Under the pieces are notes generated by a model. It made no database searches, was not told the origin of the DNA, and saw nothing but the letters and a program-made list of their open reading frames with translations. From an uncultured Eubacteriales bacterium (lineage in GTDB: Bacteria > Bacillota > Clostridia > Christensenellales > Aristaeellaceae): a DNA stretch of 64,000 nt. The position numbers were made by a program, and so were the translations under genes. Of the stretch, positions 1 to 11,659 are shown piece by piece (positions within the stretch are counted from its first letter, which is position 1; each line of letters begins with the position of its first letter). The stretch covers positions 62,001-126,000 of the forward strand of contig ONJM01000003.1 of NCBI GenBank assembly GCA_900318145.1, read 5' to 3'.

Positions 1-41
1 GAGCATACCGGACGACATCAAGGGATGGAACGGGGAACGAT

Positions 42-554
42 ATGCAGAGTTTGAAAGTGATTTCCGTCAATATATGGGCGATCATTGCCTCCCTGTGCAA
101 TCTGCTCATTCTGACGTGGATCGTAAAAAAGTTTCTCTATAAGCCGGTGAAAAAGATCCTGGCGACCCGCCGTGCCGCGATTGACGCGGATTATGAGCAG
201 GCTGCTTCCGCACGCGCGGAGGCGGAGGAAGATCGCAGGAACTACGAAGCCGCGCTGGCCGCCGCTTCGCAGACCGCCGACCAGATCATCGCGGACGCGA
301 CCCGCACCGCGGAAAACCGCAGCAGCGAGATCGTGGCGGACGCGCGGGAGAAGGCCACGGCTTTGCGCCGCCAGGCCGAAGCCGACGCGGTCCTGGAGAA
401 GAAGAAGGCGGAGGACGATATGAAGCGCGAGATCGCGGACGTATCCACGCAGCTGACAGGAAAACTGCTGCAGCGTGAGATCAACGAAGAGGATCACCGC
501 GCGCTGATTGATTCCTTCCTGCAGGAGATAGGGACAGATGACGACAACAAGTAA
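42..554 (+). CDS. atpF: F-type ATP synthase subunit b
   Basis: Subunit b is the membrane-anchored peripheral stalk that ties the F1 head to subunit a in the proton- or sodium-driven ATP synthase. The 170-residue protein has one N-terminal membrane segment (about residues 8-28), then a polar linker (KKFLYKPVKKIL) and a long Ala/Glu/Arg-rich coiled coil, the usual size and layout. It opens the visible part of an atpFHAGDC run; atpB and atpE presumably lie left of the window. Its 3' end overlaps atpH by 17 bases, which suggests translational coupling. The frame is open to the window edge, and this ATG was chosen because it gives the standard b-subunit N-terminus. Confidence 0.95.
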   Translation: MQSLKVISVNIWAIIASLCNLLILTWIVKKFLYKPVKKILATRRAAIDADYEQAASARAEAEEDRRNYEAALAAASQTADQIIADATRTAENRSSEIVADAREKATALRRQAEADAVLEKKKAEDDMKREIADVSTQLTGKLLQREINEEDHRALIDSFLQEIGTDDDNK

Positions 555-1068
555 GGAGTACGCGGAAGCGTTGTTCGAACTGGCCGCCGGGGAAAACCTG
601 CTGCAGGAAACCTCGGACGGGCTGGTGACGGTGATCAGCGCCATGCGGCAGACGCCGGAATACCGGCAGCTGCTTTCCAGCGCCGCTGTGGGCAAGGCTG
701 CCCGGCTGCAGGCGCTGGAGGACGCGTTCGCCGGCAAGATCCCGAACGTACTGCTTGGCGTTCTGCGGATGATGGTGTCCCGGGGGCATATCGGCTCGCT
801 GGACGCCATGGCCCGGGAATATGAGGAACTCAGCCGGCAGTACCGCGGCGAGTCCATGGCGCTGGTGACATCCGCGGTGCCGCTGAAGGAAGCGGAAGCC
901 GTGGCCATCCGGGCGGAACTGGAGAAACGGTTTGCACGGAAGATTACCCTCCGGTGCGAACTGGATCCCTCGCTCATCGGCGGCGTCCGGGTGGAAGTCG
1001 AAGGCCGCGTCATTGACGGCAGTATCAGGAATAAGCTTGAGCAGATCAAGGATGTGATGAACGGATGA
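538..1068 (+). CDS. atpH: F-type ATP synthase subunit delta
   Basis: Subunit delta (OSCP type) sits on top of the F1 head and binds the b-subunit stalk. The 176-residue protein has the expected N-terminal helical domain and the C-terminal signature region ([21 protein letters not shown]), which matches the conserved delta motif with I-G-G and a final D-G-S-I-R-N-K-L. It overlaps atpF upstream and shares an ATGA overlap with atpA downstream, so it is co-translated within the operon. Confidence 0.95.
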   Translation: MTTTSKEYAEALFELAAGENLLQETSDGLVTVISAMRQTPEYRQLLSSAAVGKAARLQALEDAFAGKIPNVLLGVLRMMVSRGHIGSLDAMAREYEELSRQYRGESMALVTSAVPLKEAEAVAIRAELEKRFARKITLRCELDPSLIGGVRVEVEGRVIDGSIRNKLEQIKDVMNG

Positions 1069-2558
1069 GCTCCAAGGCAGTCGAAATCAGCAGCATCATC
1101 AAGGAACAGATCAAACAGTACGAGAACAAAATCGAGATGAAGGAGAACGGCACCGTCATCACCGTCGGCGACGGTATCGCCACGGTGTACGGGCTGCGCG
1201 CCTGCATGGCCAACGAGCTTCTCCGCTTTGAGGACGGAAGCTTCGGCGTGGCCCAGAACCTCGAGGAGGAAACGGTTTCCGTCGCCATCCTTTCAGAGCG
1301 GGACACAGTCCGTGAGGGCAGTGTCGTTTACCGTACCGGGGAAGCGCTGAGCGTACCTGTCGGTGACGCGCTGCTGGGCCGCGTGGTGAACGCCCTGGGT
1401 GCTCCCGTGGACGGCAAGGGACCGGTGGAAACCACGGAGATCCGTCCGGTGGAATCCCCGGCGCCGGGCATCATTCAGCGCAAGAGCGTCAGCGTGCCGC
1501 TGCAGACGGGCATCAAGGCCATCGACAGCATGATTCCGATCGGCCGGGGGCAGCGCGAACTGATCATCGGCGACCGGCAGACCGGCAAGACCACCATCGC
1601 GGTGGATACCATCATCAACCAGCGGGGTACGGACGTGATCTGTATCTACGTGGCGATCGGCCAGAAGCGGTCCAGTGTGGTGCAGATTGCCCAGGAGCTG
1701 GAAAAAGCCGGCGCCATGAGCTATTCCATCATCGTCAGCGCTTCCGCCTCGGAGAGCGCGCCGCTGCAGTATATCGCCCCCTACGCCGGATGCGCCATGG
1801 CGGAGTTTTTCCGGGCGAAGGGCCGGGATGTGCTGATTATCTACGACGACCTGAGCAAGCACGCGGTGGCGTACCGGGCCCTGAGCCTGCTGATCCGCCG
1901 GCCTCCGGGACGTGAAGCGTATCCCGGCGACGTGTTTTACCTCCACAGCCGCCTGCTGGAGCGGGCAGCCTGCGTCGCGCCGGAATACGGCGGCGGCTCC
2001 ATTACTGCCCTGCCCATTATTGAAACCCAGGCGGGCGACGTTTCCGCCTATATCCCCACCAACGTGATTTCCATCACCGACGGCCAGATCTTCCTGGAGA
2101 CGGAGCTGTTCCACAGCGGAATCCGTCCCGCCATCAACCCCGGTATCTCCGTGAGCCGCGTGGGCGGCGCCGCCCAGATCAAGGGAATGAAAAAGGTTGC
2201 CGGCGAACTGAAGCTGCTGTACGCACAGTACCGCGAGCTGCAGGCGTTCGCCCAGTTCGGCAGCGATCTGGACGCGGATACCAAAGCCCGTCTGGCGCTG
2301 GGCGCCCGGATTGTGGAAGTGCTGAAGCAGAAGCGCTCCTCTCCCACGGAGGTAGGCTGCCAGGTCGCAATTGTATACGCCGTCATCAACGGATACCTGA
2401 ACGAGGTTGAGCCGGCAAAGGTGGCAGATTACGAGGCGGGGCTGTTCGAGTACCTGCGGGCCCGCTACGGCGAGCTGCTGGGCCGCATCGAGCAGGGCTT
2501 CTGGGAGCCTGAGGATATTGAAAAGATGAAGGAAGCCCTGAAGGGTTATAAGGGGTAA
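1065..2558 (+). CDS. atpA: F-type ATP synthase subunit alpha
   Basis: Alpha forms the alpha3beta3 catalytic head and carries the non-catalytic nucleotide sites. The 497-residue protein has a beta-barrel N-domain, a Walker A motif GDRQTGKT (residues 169-176), the Walker B strand LIIYDD, and the alpha signature [17 protein letters not shown]. Length and motifs are normal for bacterial alpha. It starts inside the last codons of atpH (ATGA) and is followed after 8 bases by atpG. Confidence 0.98.
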   Translation: MSSKAVEISSIIKEQIKQYENKIEMKENGTVITVGDGIATVYGLRACMANELLRFEDGSFGVAQNLEEETVSVAILSERDTVREGSVVYRTGEALSVPVGDALLGRVVNALGAPVDGKGPVETTEIRPVESPAPGIIQRKSVSVPLQTGIKAIDSMIPIGRGQRELIIGDRQTGKTTIAVDTIINQRGTDVICIYVAIGQKRSSVVQIAQELEKAGAMSYSIIVSASASESAPLQYIAPYAGCAMAEFFRAKGRDVLIIYDDLSKHAVAYRALSLLIRRPPGREAYPGDVFYLHSRLLERAACVAPEYGGGSITALPIIETQAGDVSAYIPTNVISITDGQIFLETELFHSGIRPAINPGISVSRVGGAAQIKGMKKVAGELKLLYAQYRELQAFAQFGSDLDADTKARLALGARIVEVLKQKRSSPTEVGCQVAIVYAVINGYLNEVEPAKVADYEAGLFEYLRARYGELLGRIEQGFWEPEDIEKMKEALKGYKG

Positions 2559-2566
2559 GATAAACC

Positions 2567-3382
2567 ATGGGCGCAGATATCAAATCGCTGAGGAACAGGA
2601 TCCGCAGCGTGGATTCCACGCTGCACCTCACCAAGGCCATGGGCCTGGTGGCCGCCTCAAAGATCCGGCGGGCGACCCGGGAAATGAACCGGACCCGCGA
2701 ATACGCAGCCGCCATGCAGGACGTGGTGGATGTGCTGCGGGCCGCGCCGGAATGCGAACGGTCGCCCTTCATGCAGCCCTCCGGAAAAGGTACCCGGCTG
2801 ATCGTGATCGCGGGCGACCGGGGGCTGGCGGGGGGCTACAACGCCAATGTGTTCCGCCTGGCGGCAACGCTGCCGGAAGCGGAGGTTATCGCCGTCGGCA
2901 AACGGGCGTGCGACCGGTTCGGCCAGGAATTTATTTCCTCCGAACGGTTTCCCGCGGCGAAGGCGAAGGAACTGGCGGACCGGCTCTGCCGGGACTTCCT
3001 GGACGGGAAGTTCGAGCGGCTGGGCATCCTGTACACCCGGTACAAATCCATGATGAGCCAGGAGGCCACGATACGCTGGATCCTGCCGCTGGAGAAGACG
3101 GAAAAGCAGGCGGGAAGCGCGGAGCCGGTTTTTGAACCGGACGAGCAGACGGTGCTGAACGGCGCCGTTCCCGTGTATGTCATCGGAATGATTACAGCCT
3201 GCATCCGGGAAAGCTTCGCCAGCGAGGTTGCGGCCCGGAGAACGGCCATGGATTCCGCCGGCAAGAACGCCCAGGAAATGATTGACCGGCTGCAGCTGCA
3301 GTATAACCGGGCACGCCAGAACTCCATCACCCAGGAGATTACGGAAATCGTGGCCGGACAGGGAACGGATCACCGGATGTAA
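2567..3382 (+). CDS. atpG: F-type ATP synthase subunit gamma
   Basis: Gamma is the rotating central shaft that drives conformational change in the catalytic beta subunits. The 271-residue protein begins with the classical gamma N-terminal helix (IKSLRNRIRSVDSTLHLTKA) and ends with the matching C-terminal helix containing RQNSITQEITEIVAG, the two strands of the coiled-coil shaft. Length is slightly short of the usual 285-290. It sits between atpA and atpD on the same strand. Confidence 0.96.
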   Translation: MGADIKSLRNRIRSVDSTLHLTKAMGLVAASKIRRATREMNRTREYAAAMQDVVDVLRAAPECERSPFMQPSGKGTRLIVIAGDRGLAGGYNANVFRLAATLPEAEVIAVGKRACDRFGQEFISSERFPAAKAKELADRLCRDFLDGKFERLGILYTRYKSMMSQEATIRWILPLEKTEKQAGSAEPVFEPDEQTVLNGAVPVYVIGMITACIRESFASEVAARRTAMDSAGKNAQEMIDRLQLQYNRARQNSITQEITEIVAGQGTDHRM

Positions 3383-3417
3383 CCGGCCGGCTGAAGGATC
3401 ACCGGAACCCGACATGA

Positions 3418-5105
<1,688 letters not shown>

Positions 5106-5111
5106 GCAAGG

Positions 5112-5142
5112 GGGGCGGACGGAAGAATGTCCGCCCCTGTTT
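5112..5142 (+). terminator. Hairpin after the atp operon
   Basis: A 9-bp GC-rich stem (GGGGCGGAC at 5112-5120 pairing with GTCCGCCCC at 5129-5137) lies seven bases after the atpC stop codon and is followed by TGTTTG. The T-tract is weak, so read-through into the next gene is possible. Confidence 0.6.
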
Positions 5143-5190
5143 GCAAAGTTTCCCGGACGCGGGGAACTGCGGAGCGAGGGGAGAAGAAAG

Positions 5191-6453
5191 ATGGATATGC
5201 TGGAAAGGTTTCTGAATTTTGCGGAACAGTCCCCGACGGCTTTTCACGCCGCGGCGAATCTGGAAACGATCCTCCGGGAAGCCGGATACGCGGAGCTGAA
5301 GGAAACGGATCCCTGGCTGGTGGACGCCGGCGGAAAGTACTACGTGAAACGGAATGATTCCGCCCTGATTGCTTTCCAGGTGCCGGAAACGGGGTTTGCT
5401 TCCTTCCGCATCGCGGCAGCCCACAGCGATTCACCGGCCTTCAAGCTCAAGGAGAACTTTGAGGATAAATCGGAATACTATGTCCGCCTGAATGTGGAGA
5501 AGTACGGCGGGATGATCATGAGCACCTGGCTGGACCGGCCGCTGTCTGTCGCGGGCCGCCTGGCAGTGCGGGACGGGAACGGCGTTTCCTCCAGGCTGGT
5601 GAACCTGGACCGGGACGCGGTGCTGATTCCCAATATGCCGATCCATTTCAACCGGGACCTGAATAACGGATACAGCTTTGATCCGCAGACGGATCTGCTG
5701 CCGGTTTACGGAGGGAAAGACAGCGCCGGAGGACTGATGCGAGAGCTGGCGGAAGCCGCGGGCGTGGACGGGAAGGATATTCTGGGTCACGATCTGTTTC
5801 TGTACAGCCGGGAGCGGGGAAGCATCTGGGGAGCGGACGACGCCTATTTCTCCTGCGGCCGCATCGACGATCTCGAATGCGCGTTCGCGTGCATATCGGC
5901 AATGGCTGGAAGCACTGCCCGTGACGCGGTGAACGTCTGCGCGGTGTTTGACAACGAGGAAGTAGGATCCGGCAGCCGCCAGGGAGCGGATTCCGGATTC
6001 CTTTACGATACGCTGACTCGGCTGGGATTCGCGCTCGGCGCCTCCGACGGGGAGATCCGGGCGGCCATGGCCGGCAGTTTCCTGGTATCGGCGGATAACG
6101 CCCATGCCGTGCATCCGAACCATCCGGAGAAGTGGGACAAACAGAACCGCCCGGTGATGAACGGCGGCGTGGTGATCAAGCATAACGCGAACCTGAAATA
6201 TACCACCGACGCGCTGTCATCCGCCCGCTTCGCCCTGATCTGCGAAAGGGCGGGGGTGCCCGTGCAGCATTTTGCGAACCGCTCCGATATCGCGGGCGGT
6301 TCCACCCTGGGGCATATTTCCGCCGCGCATGTCAGCGTGGAAAGTGTGGATATCGGACTTGCGCAGCTGGCCATGCATTCCCTGTACGAAACAGCGGGGA
6401 CGAAGGACCTGCCCCTGCTGGCGCGGGCCCTGGAGGAAATGTGGAACAGCTGA
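5191..6453 (+). CDS. M18 family aminopeptidase (aspartyl aminopeptidase type)
   Basis: M18 enzymes are dinuclear-zinc cytosolic aminopeptidases, often acting on N-terminal acidic residues. The 420-residue protein has the metal-ligand motifs in order: AAHSDSP (His78), the CGRIDDLEC aspartate, FDNEEVGSGS (catalytic and metal-binding glutamates) and the late HPNHPEKWD and C-terminal GHISAAHVSVESVDIG segments. Length is normal for the family. It has its own ribosome binding site (GAGGGGAGAAGAAAG) 85 bases after atpC. The role is probably general peptide turnover; the link to the ATP synthase is positional only. Confidence 0.92.
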   Translation: MDMLERFLNFAEQSPTAFHAAANLETILREAGYAELKETDPWLVDAGGKYYVKRNDSALIAFQVPETGFASFRIAAAHSDSPAFKLKENFEDKSEYYVRLNVEKYGGMIMSTWLDRPLSVAGRLAVRDGNGVSSRLVNLDRDAVLIPNMPIHFNRDLNNGYSFDPQTDLLPVYGGKDSAGGLMRELAEAAGVDGKDILGHDLFLYSRERGSIWGADDAYFSCGRIDDLECAFACISAMAGSTARDAVNVCAVFDNEEVGSGSRQGADSGFLYDTLTRLGFALGASDGEIRAAMAGSFLVSADNAHAVHPNHPEKWDKQNRPVMNGGVVIKHNANLKYTTDALSSARFALICERAGVPVQHFANRSDIAGGSTLGHISAAHVSVESVDIGLAQLAMHSLYETAGTKDLPLLARALEEMWNS

Positions 6454-6542
6454 AAAAAGCAGTACGTACGAAATACATCCGGAAACAGCATAACATGATA
6501 CAATAAGCCATCATTACGGAGACGGCAGAAGGATGGATCGGG

Positions 6543-7436
6543 ATGAAGAATACAGTATTTACCGGGGCGGGTACGGCCATTATCACGCCCTTTACCGGGA
6601 ACGGGGTGGATTGGGAAACCTTCGGCAGGCTGATCGATTTTCAGCTGGCGGAGGGGATCAACGCCATTGTTGCCGCCGGGACGACCGGTGAAGGATCCAC
6701 CCTGACGGCGAAGGAACACGAGGAAGTCATTGCTTTTACGGTGCGCCGCGCGGCGGGGAAGGTTCCGGTGATCGCCGGGGCCGGTTCCAACGACACTGCC
6801 CGCGCCATTGAGGCCACGAAGACTGCCTGCGCCGCCGGCGCGGACGCGGTGCTTCTGGTGACTCCCCATTACAACAAGACGACCCAGCGGGGCCTGATCG
6901 CGCATTTTTCCGCAATTGCTGACGCAAGCACCGTTCCGTGTATCCTGTACAATGTACCTTCCAGAACGGGGCTGAACATGCTGCCGGAGACGCTGAGCGT
7001 CCTTGCGGATCATCCGCGGATCGCCGCGGTGAAGGAAGCCTGCGGAAACATCAGCCAGGTGGCGAAGGATATTCTGCTGTGCGGCGACAGGATCGATATC
7101 TATTCCGGCTGCGATGACCAGATCGTGCCGACCCTGAGCCTGGGCGGCCGGGGAATCATTTCCGTAATCGCGAACGTGCTGCCCGGAAAAACAGCGGAAA
7201 TCTGCCGCAGGTTTTTTGCCGGGGATATCCGGGGCGCGGCGGAACTGCAGCTGAGCATGCTGAACCTGATGAATCAGCTGATGATTGAGACAAATCCCAT
7301 CCCTGCCAAAGCGGCGTGCGCCGCGATGGGATTCGGGGAGAACAAGCTGCGGCTGCCGCTGGTTCCGATGGAGGAAGGAAACCGGAAAAAGCTCCTGCAG
7401 TACATGCGGGAACTGGGCCTGGAGGTTAAAGAATGA
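6543..7436 (+). CDS. dapA: 4-hydroxy-tetrahydrodipicolinate synthase
   Basis: DapA condenses pyruvate with aspartate semialdehyde, the first committed step to diaminopimelate and lysine. The 297-residue TIM barrel shows the GTTGEGSTL pyruvate-binding loop (residues 46-54), the catalytic tyrosine in YNVPSRTG (Tyr136) and the Schiff-base lysine in AVKEACG (Lys164). The first gene of dapA-dapB-ddh, it overlaps dapB by 4 bases. No lysine riboswitch fits in the 89-base gap upstream. Confidence 0.96.
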   Translation: MKNTVFTGAGTAIITPFTGNGVDWETFGRLIDFQLAEGINAIVAAGTTGEGSTLTAKEHEEVIAFTVRRAAGKVPVIAGAGSNDTARAIEATKTACAAGADAVLLVTPHYNKTTQRGLIAHFSAIADASTVPCILYNVPSRTGLNMLPETLSVLADHPRIAAVKEACGNISQVAKDILLCGDRIDIYSGCDDQIVPTLSLGGRGIISVIANVLPGKTAEICRRFFAGDIRGAAELQLSMLNLMNQLMIETNPIPAKAACAAMGFGENKLRLPLVPMEEGNRKKLLQYMRELGLEVKE

Positions 7437-8173
7437 AAATAATCCTTGTCGGGTATGAAGGGCATATGGGCCGGGAAGTCCGGGCCTGCGCGGAACGGGC
7501 GGAAGACTGCGAAATTGTGCAGGGCGTGGATCCCATGATTCCGGAAAGCGGGGATCTCTGCAAAAAGACTTTCGCGGAATGCGGCAGTACGGCGGATATT
7601 GTGATTGACTTCAGCCACCACAGCCTTACAGGGGCGCTCCTGGATTTCGCGGAAAGCAGGAATCTGCCGGTGGTGCTGGCCACCACGGGGCAGACAGAGC
7701 CGGAAAAAGCGCGGATTCAGGCCGCGGCGGAGAAGATTCCGGTATTTCTGGCCGCGAACTATTCCCTGGGTATCGCTGTATTATCGGATCTGGTTAAGCG
7801 CGCGGCGGCGCTGTATCCGGACGGGGAAATTGAAATCGTGGAACAGCATCACGACCGGAAGCTGGATGCTCCCAGCGGCACGGCGCTGGCGCTGTTCAGC
7901 GCCGTGAAGGAGGTCCGGCCCGCCGCGGAGGCAAACTGCGGCAGATCCGGCCAGGGAAAACGCACCGCGGACGAGGTAGGCATTCACGCGATCCGCATGG
8001 GGAATATCGCGGGCGTCCATGAGGTGATGATCGGCACGCAGAATGAGCGGATCACCCTGAAGCACGAGGCCTTCAGCCGGGGCGTTTTTGCCGAGGGCAG
8101 CCTGAAGGCCGCGAAGTTCCTGCTCGGAAAAGCTCCGGGTATGTATGGCATGAAAGACCTGCTCAGCGAGTAA
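7433..8173 (+). CDS. dapB: 4-hydroxy-tetrahydrodipicolinate reductase
   Basis: DapB reduces the DapA product to tetrahydrodipicolinate with NAD(P)H. The 246-residue protein has the Rossmann loop GYEGHMGREV at the N-terminus and the family signature EIVEQHHDRKLDAPSGTA, with the catalytic HH pair and lysine. The C-terminus GVFAEGSLKAAKFLLGKAPGMY is typical. The start ATG overlaps the dapA stop (ATGA), so the two are coupled. Confidence 0.96.
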   Translation: MKIILVGYEGHMGREVRACAERAEDCEIVQGVDPMIPESGDLCKKTFAECGSTADIVIDFSHHSLTGALLDFAESRNLPVVLATTGQTEPEKARIQAAAEKIPVFLAANYSLGIAVLSDLVKRAAALYPDGEIEIVEQHHDRKLDAPSGTALALFSAVKEVRPAAEANCGRSGQGKRTADEVGIHAIRMGNIAGVHEVMIGTQNERITLKHEAFSRGVFAEGSLKAAKFLLGKAPGMYGMKDLLSE

Positions 8174-8225
8174 CCGGCGGACAGAAACCGGAAACCAGCT
8201 GACGGAAATCGGAGGAACTGAGACT

Positions 8226-9203
8226 ATGAAAATTGCGATTTACGGATACGGCAACCTGGGCCGCGGCGTGGAAGCCGCCGTGCGGCAGAACCCGGACACG
8301 GAACTGATCGGCGTTTTTACCAGACGGGATCCGGCTTCAGTGCATACGGTGACCGGCGTGCCGGTTTACGCCGCGGAATCCGTGCTGGATTACACCGCGG
8401 AGATCGACGTGATCATCATCTGCGGCGGCAGCGCTTCGGATCTTCCGGTGATGACGCCGATGCTCGCGAAACATTTCAATGTTGTGGATTCCTTCGATAC
8501 CCACGCGAAGGTGCCGGAGCATTTTGCCAATGTGGATCAGGCGGCCATGACCACGGCCCATACCGCGCTGATCAGCGCGGGCTGGGATCCCGGCCTGTTT
8601 TCCCTGGCCCGGCTGTATATGAACAGCGTGCTGCCGGAGGGCAGGGATTATACCTTCTGGGGCAGGGGCGTAAGCCAGGGCCACAGCGACGCGATCCGCC
8701 GCATTGCCGGCGTGAAGGACGCGCGGCAGTACACCGTGCCGGTGCCGCAGGCGCTGGAGATGGTGCGGAACGGAGAGAATCCGGATCTGTCCACCCGCCA
8801 GAAACATACCCGGGAATGCTATGTGGTCGCGGAAGAAGGCGCTGACAAAGCGCTCATTGAAAAACAGATTAAGGAAATGCCCAATTATTTCGCGGATTAT
8901 GACACCACCGTGACGTTCATTACGGCGGAGGAAATGAAGAAAAACCATGGGGAGCTGCCCCACGGCGGCCTGGTGCTCCGCAGCGGCGCCACCGGCGAGG
9001 GCGGAAAGCACAGGCATATGATGGAATTCTCCCTGAAGCTGGATTCCAATCCTGAGTTCACAGCCAGCGTACTGGTGGCATGCGCCCGGGCAACAGCCCG
9101 GATGAACGGGCGCGGCATCTTCGGCTGCAAGACGCTGTTTGATGTGGCTCCGGCGGATCTTTCCATGCTGACGCCGGAGGAAATGCGGAAAAAGCTGCTG
9201 TAA
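8226..9203 (+). CDS. ddh: meso-diaminopimelate D-dehydrogenase
   Basis: Ddh reductively aminates tetrahydrodipicolinate directly to meso-diaminopimelate using NADPH and ammonia, bypassing the succinylase or acetylase steps. The 325-residue protein starts with the dinucleotide-binding loop IYGYGNLGRGVEAAV and has family stretches SAGWDPGLFSL, GRGVSQGHSDAIR and GEGGKHRHMMEFSLKLDSNPEFT. It follows dapB after 52 bases with its own GGAGG-type site and precedes a strong terminator, so it closes the DAP operon. This fits a meso-DAP peptidoglycan organism. Confidence 0.95.
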   Translation: MKIAIYGYGNLGRGVEAAVRQNPDTELIGVFTRRDPASVHTVTGVPVYAAESVLDYTAEIDVIIICGGSASDLPVMTPMLAKHFNVVDSFDTHAKVPEHFANVDQAAMTTAHTALISAGWDPGLFSLARLYMNSVLPEGRDYTFWGRGVSQGHSDAIRRIAGVKDARQYTVPVPQALEMVRNGENPDLSTRQKHTRECYVVAEEGADKALIEKQIKEMPNYFADYDTTVTFITAEEMKKNHGELPHGGLVLRSGATGEGGKHRHMMEFSLKLDSNPEFTASVLVACARATARMNGRGIFGCKTLFDVAPADLSMLTPEEMRKKLL

Positions 9204-9240
9204 CCGGCGGCTTTTCCGGAAGCTGTTAATATCATAAGAA

Positions 9241-9278
9241 AGCACAGGGGCCTCTTCCGGGAGGCCCCTGTGCTTTTA
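9241..9278. terminator. Bidirectional terminator between ddh and a convergent gene
   Basis: A perfect 14-bp stem (AGCACAGGGGCCTC / GAGGCCCCTGTGCT, 9241-9254 and 9261-9274) with a 6-base loop is followed by TTTT on the forward strand. On the reverse strand it is followed by TTTCTT. It separates ddh from the reverse-strand gene that ends at 9276. Confidence 0.85.
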
Positions 9279-10721
9279 TGAGGGCGGTATCTGCGTCAGC
9301 TGCGGCGGGCCGGCAGTGTCCGTGATTTCAGGCGGGAGCAACGGCTCCGTCGTCAGGAATTCCCGCATGAGAGGGAGAGATTTCAGCAGCTGATGGGCAA
9401 TTTCAAGATAAACCAGGAAAATCAGCGCGATGCCTGCCATCGGGATAAACGTACTGAACTGCGGGTTTTTCGGAATCTTTGTATAGGAGAACAGCAGTAC
9501 CAGCGGCGCAAGCAGAATCAGGACGACGGATTTTCCGAATCCGATGGCAAGGGTGGCGTTGAGGGAATCCATCATTCCGGAATCGACGATGGTCCGGAGG
9601 ACCTCGTCTTCGGGATTCTCCGAAGGCTTTGCATCCGGCGCTTCCTCCGGTTCCGGGCCGACATCACGCCAGAGCATATCTTCCAGCTTCTGTCTGGTTT
9701 CCTCAAATTGCGCTTCATCAACCTGACCTATCTCCTGCTGCATCTGGTGCAGAGTTCCCTGCAGGTTTTTGCCGGTATACCACATGAAAGTGCCCATATA
9801 TACGATGAAGTCCAGCAGGCTGATCACAGCCATCATAACGGCCAGGAAAGCGGAAAAGTTCCAGGAGTTCTTCCGCGTTTTCAGGAAGGCCAGGTAATCC
9901 TGATGGGTTTTTCCGTGGCGGCGGAAACGGAGTTCACGGGTTTTCACGTATACTGCCAGAATGACGAACAGCACAAAGGTCATGGGCGGTTTTACCGTCA
10001 GAAAGGCACAGGACCACAGCGGCAGTTCGACCAGGCCCAGGGAAGAACGGATTTTCAGCCAGATGGAAACAAGCTCATAGGCGATGGGAAACAGGGTAAA
10101 CAGCCGGAAGACAATCAGGGATTTTCCCCTGAACAGGCGCCGGGGCCGGTAGTTCAGGAAAAACATGACCAGCGTACACAGGAAAAGATCGACAAAAATA
10201 TTGAAGCTGACAAAACCGTATTTGAAAATTGACTGGATCATATCCGCCGCGGCCGTACCGGAAGCCGCCGCGCTGCCCTCGATGATCTGCAGGCTGTCGA
10301 TTATGTAACGGTAAAGCACAAGGATGGACAGACCCGCGATTCCAAGCATAGCCGTGCCGTTTGTGAGAAGCTGCTTTAAATAGCCTTCGGTGTTGTTCAG
10401 GATCCGGGCAAAGTTGGCAATCAGCAGAAACGGCAGGGACAGGGAGGACAGCGTTGTAAGAATATCCACCAGGGTGCCGGTGCGTACCGCGAATTCGGGG
10501 TCAACCTTTGCGCCGGCGCTCAGGGCCACAACAGCCTGGGACATAACAATGCAAAGCCAGCCAAGGATCTGAAAGTGCTGGTAATTCAGGGGACCGCGGA
10601 AACGAATATCGTTTTCCGCGGTAATCTCATGGATTTTCAGCCGCTGCCTGCGCTGCTTTTTCTGCTGAGTCCGCCTGCCGGGTTTTGCCGGTGCGGGATG
10701 CTTCCTTTTCTGGGTTCCCAT
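9276..10721 (-). CDS. Polytopic membrane protein of unknown function
   Basis: I do not recognise this 481-residue protein. A basic, disordered N-terminus (Lys/Arg/Gln-rich, about 40 residues) is followed by about eight predicted hydrophobic segments. An acidic soluble loop in the last third (DVGPEPEEAPDAKPSENPEDE) lies before two final membrane segments, and the tail is Pro/Thr-rich. The start was placed at the ATG preceded by GGGAAGTGA; an in-frame ATG 45 bases upstream lacks a ribosome binding site. It is a single-gene unit facing the DAP operon. Lys/Arg clusters and several membrane helices suggest an integral cytoplasmic-membrane protein. Confidence 0.75.
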   Translation of the reverse strand: MGTQKRKHPAPAKPGRRTQQKKQRRQRLKIHEITAENDIRFRGPLNYQHFQILGWLCIVMSQAVVALSAGAKVDPEFAVRTGTLVDILTTLSSLSLPFLLIANFARILNNTEGYLKQLLTNGTAMLGIAGLSILVLYRYIIDSLQIIEGSAAASGTAAADMIQSIFKYGFVSFNIFVDLFLCTLVMFFLNYRPRRLFRGKSLIVFRLFTLFPIAYELVSIWLKIRSSLGLVELPLWSCAFLTVKPPMTFVLFVILAVYVKTRELRFRRHGKTHQDYLAFLKTRKNSWNFSAFLAVMMAVISLLDFIVYMGTFMWYTGKNLQGTLHQMQQEIGQVDEAQFEETRQKLEDMLWRDVGPEPEEAPDAKPSENPEDEVLRTIVDSGMMDSLNATLAIGFGKSVVLILLAPLVLLFSYTKIPKNPQFSTFIPMAGIALIFLVYLEIAHQLLKSLPLMREFLTTEPLLPPEITDTAGPPQLTQIPPS

Positions 10722-10932
10722 TGCAGTCACTTCCCGGAATATTTTACGGAATCCATTCGCTGCCATGCGTTCAGAATATCCGCGAAACCGGTATCACTGA
10801 ACACTTCATGTACATTTTATCCCTGCATCATTGCCTTCACCGGTTATTATATCCGCACAATCCGGGGATTGTCCAGAAAAAACATACAGGTTCACGGTTC
10901 CGGCCGGACGCGGGAGGAGCTTCATGAGAGCT

Positions 10933-10961
10933 TTGTAAAAGCGGCGGGTTTGTAGTATGAT
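10933..10961 (+). promoter_or_regulatory. SigA-type promoter for the HMCES-family gene
   Basis: TTGTAA (10933-10938) and TATGAT (10956-10961) are separated by 17 bases, 37 bases upstream of the start codon. The remainder of the 10722-10932 gap shows no gene. Confidence 0.6.
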
Positions 10962-10997
10962 GGCGGAAACAGACCAATGAAAGCGGGCGGAGCGTGA

Positions 10998-11594
10998 ATG
11001 TGCGTACGGTTTAATATTTCCCTGACAAGCGGAGACGCGGAACTGGAGGAGATTATTGCTGAAGCGAACCGGCGGCTGCAGATCCTGGCCGGCGGGGGCG
11101 CTGTGGCGGTGGGAGATGTGCTGCCCTCTCTGACCGCGGCGGCGCTTGCCGCGGGAAGGAACGGCACCGGCGCTTTTCCCATGATCTGGGGATTCCGGCG
11201 GTATGACGGGAAAGGCCTGGTAGTGAACGCCCGCAGTGAAACCGCGCTGGAAAAACCCATGTTCAGACAGTCCATGCTGGAGCGCCGCTGCCTCATTCCG
11301 GCTTCCTGCTACTATGAATGGGAAAAACGGGAGGAAGGGAAAATCAAATACGCCATCCGTCCCCGTGAACCCGGAAGGATTTATCTTGCCGGTATTTACA
11401 GATATGAGGAAGACAAAAAACTGCCGGTTTTTACCGTCCTGACCTGTGATTCCGCCGCGGAGATTGCTTTTATTCATGACCGGATGCCGGTGATTTTCAT
11501 GGAAAAGGACAGGGACGCCTGGCTGGACCGGCGGGAGGATCCGGAAAAGCTCCTGCGGAACCGGAACGTGCGGATGGAATTCCGTCCTGCCTGA
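10998..11594 (+). CDS. SOS response-associated peptidase (HMCES/YedK family)
   Basis: These proteins bind abasic sites in single-stranded DNA and form a stable thiazolidine DNA-protein crosslink through the cysteine exposed after Met1 removal. The 198-residue protein begins Met-Cys-Val-Arg-Phe, placing the catalytic Cys at position 2, and has the active-site NARSET, CYYEWEK and HDRMPV motifs. Length is slightly shorter than E. coli YedK (222). The start is fixed by the requirement for Cys2. No SOS operator was identified nearby. Confidence 0.93.
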   Translation: MCVRFNISLTSGDAELEEIIAEANRRLQILAGGGAVAVGDVLPSLTAAALAAGRNGTGAFPMIWGFRRYDGKGLVVNARSETALEKPMFRQSMLERRCLIPASCYYEWEKREEGKIKYAIRPREPGRIYLAGIYRYEEDKKLPVFTVLTCDSAAEIAFIHDRMPVIFMEKDRDAWLDRREDPEKLLRNRNVRMEFRPA

Positions 11595-11659
11595 TCATTA
11601 CGGGGCTCCCGGCGGAAGAACCTGCCGGACTTGCCTTCCGAAAAAGCACGCGGGCGCTG

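Noticed and set aside
6454-6542. Possible lysine riboswitch upstream of dapA
   Set aside because: Only 89 bases lie between genes and none of the conserved L-box segments is present.
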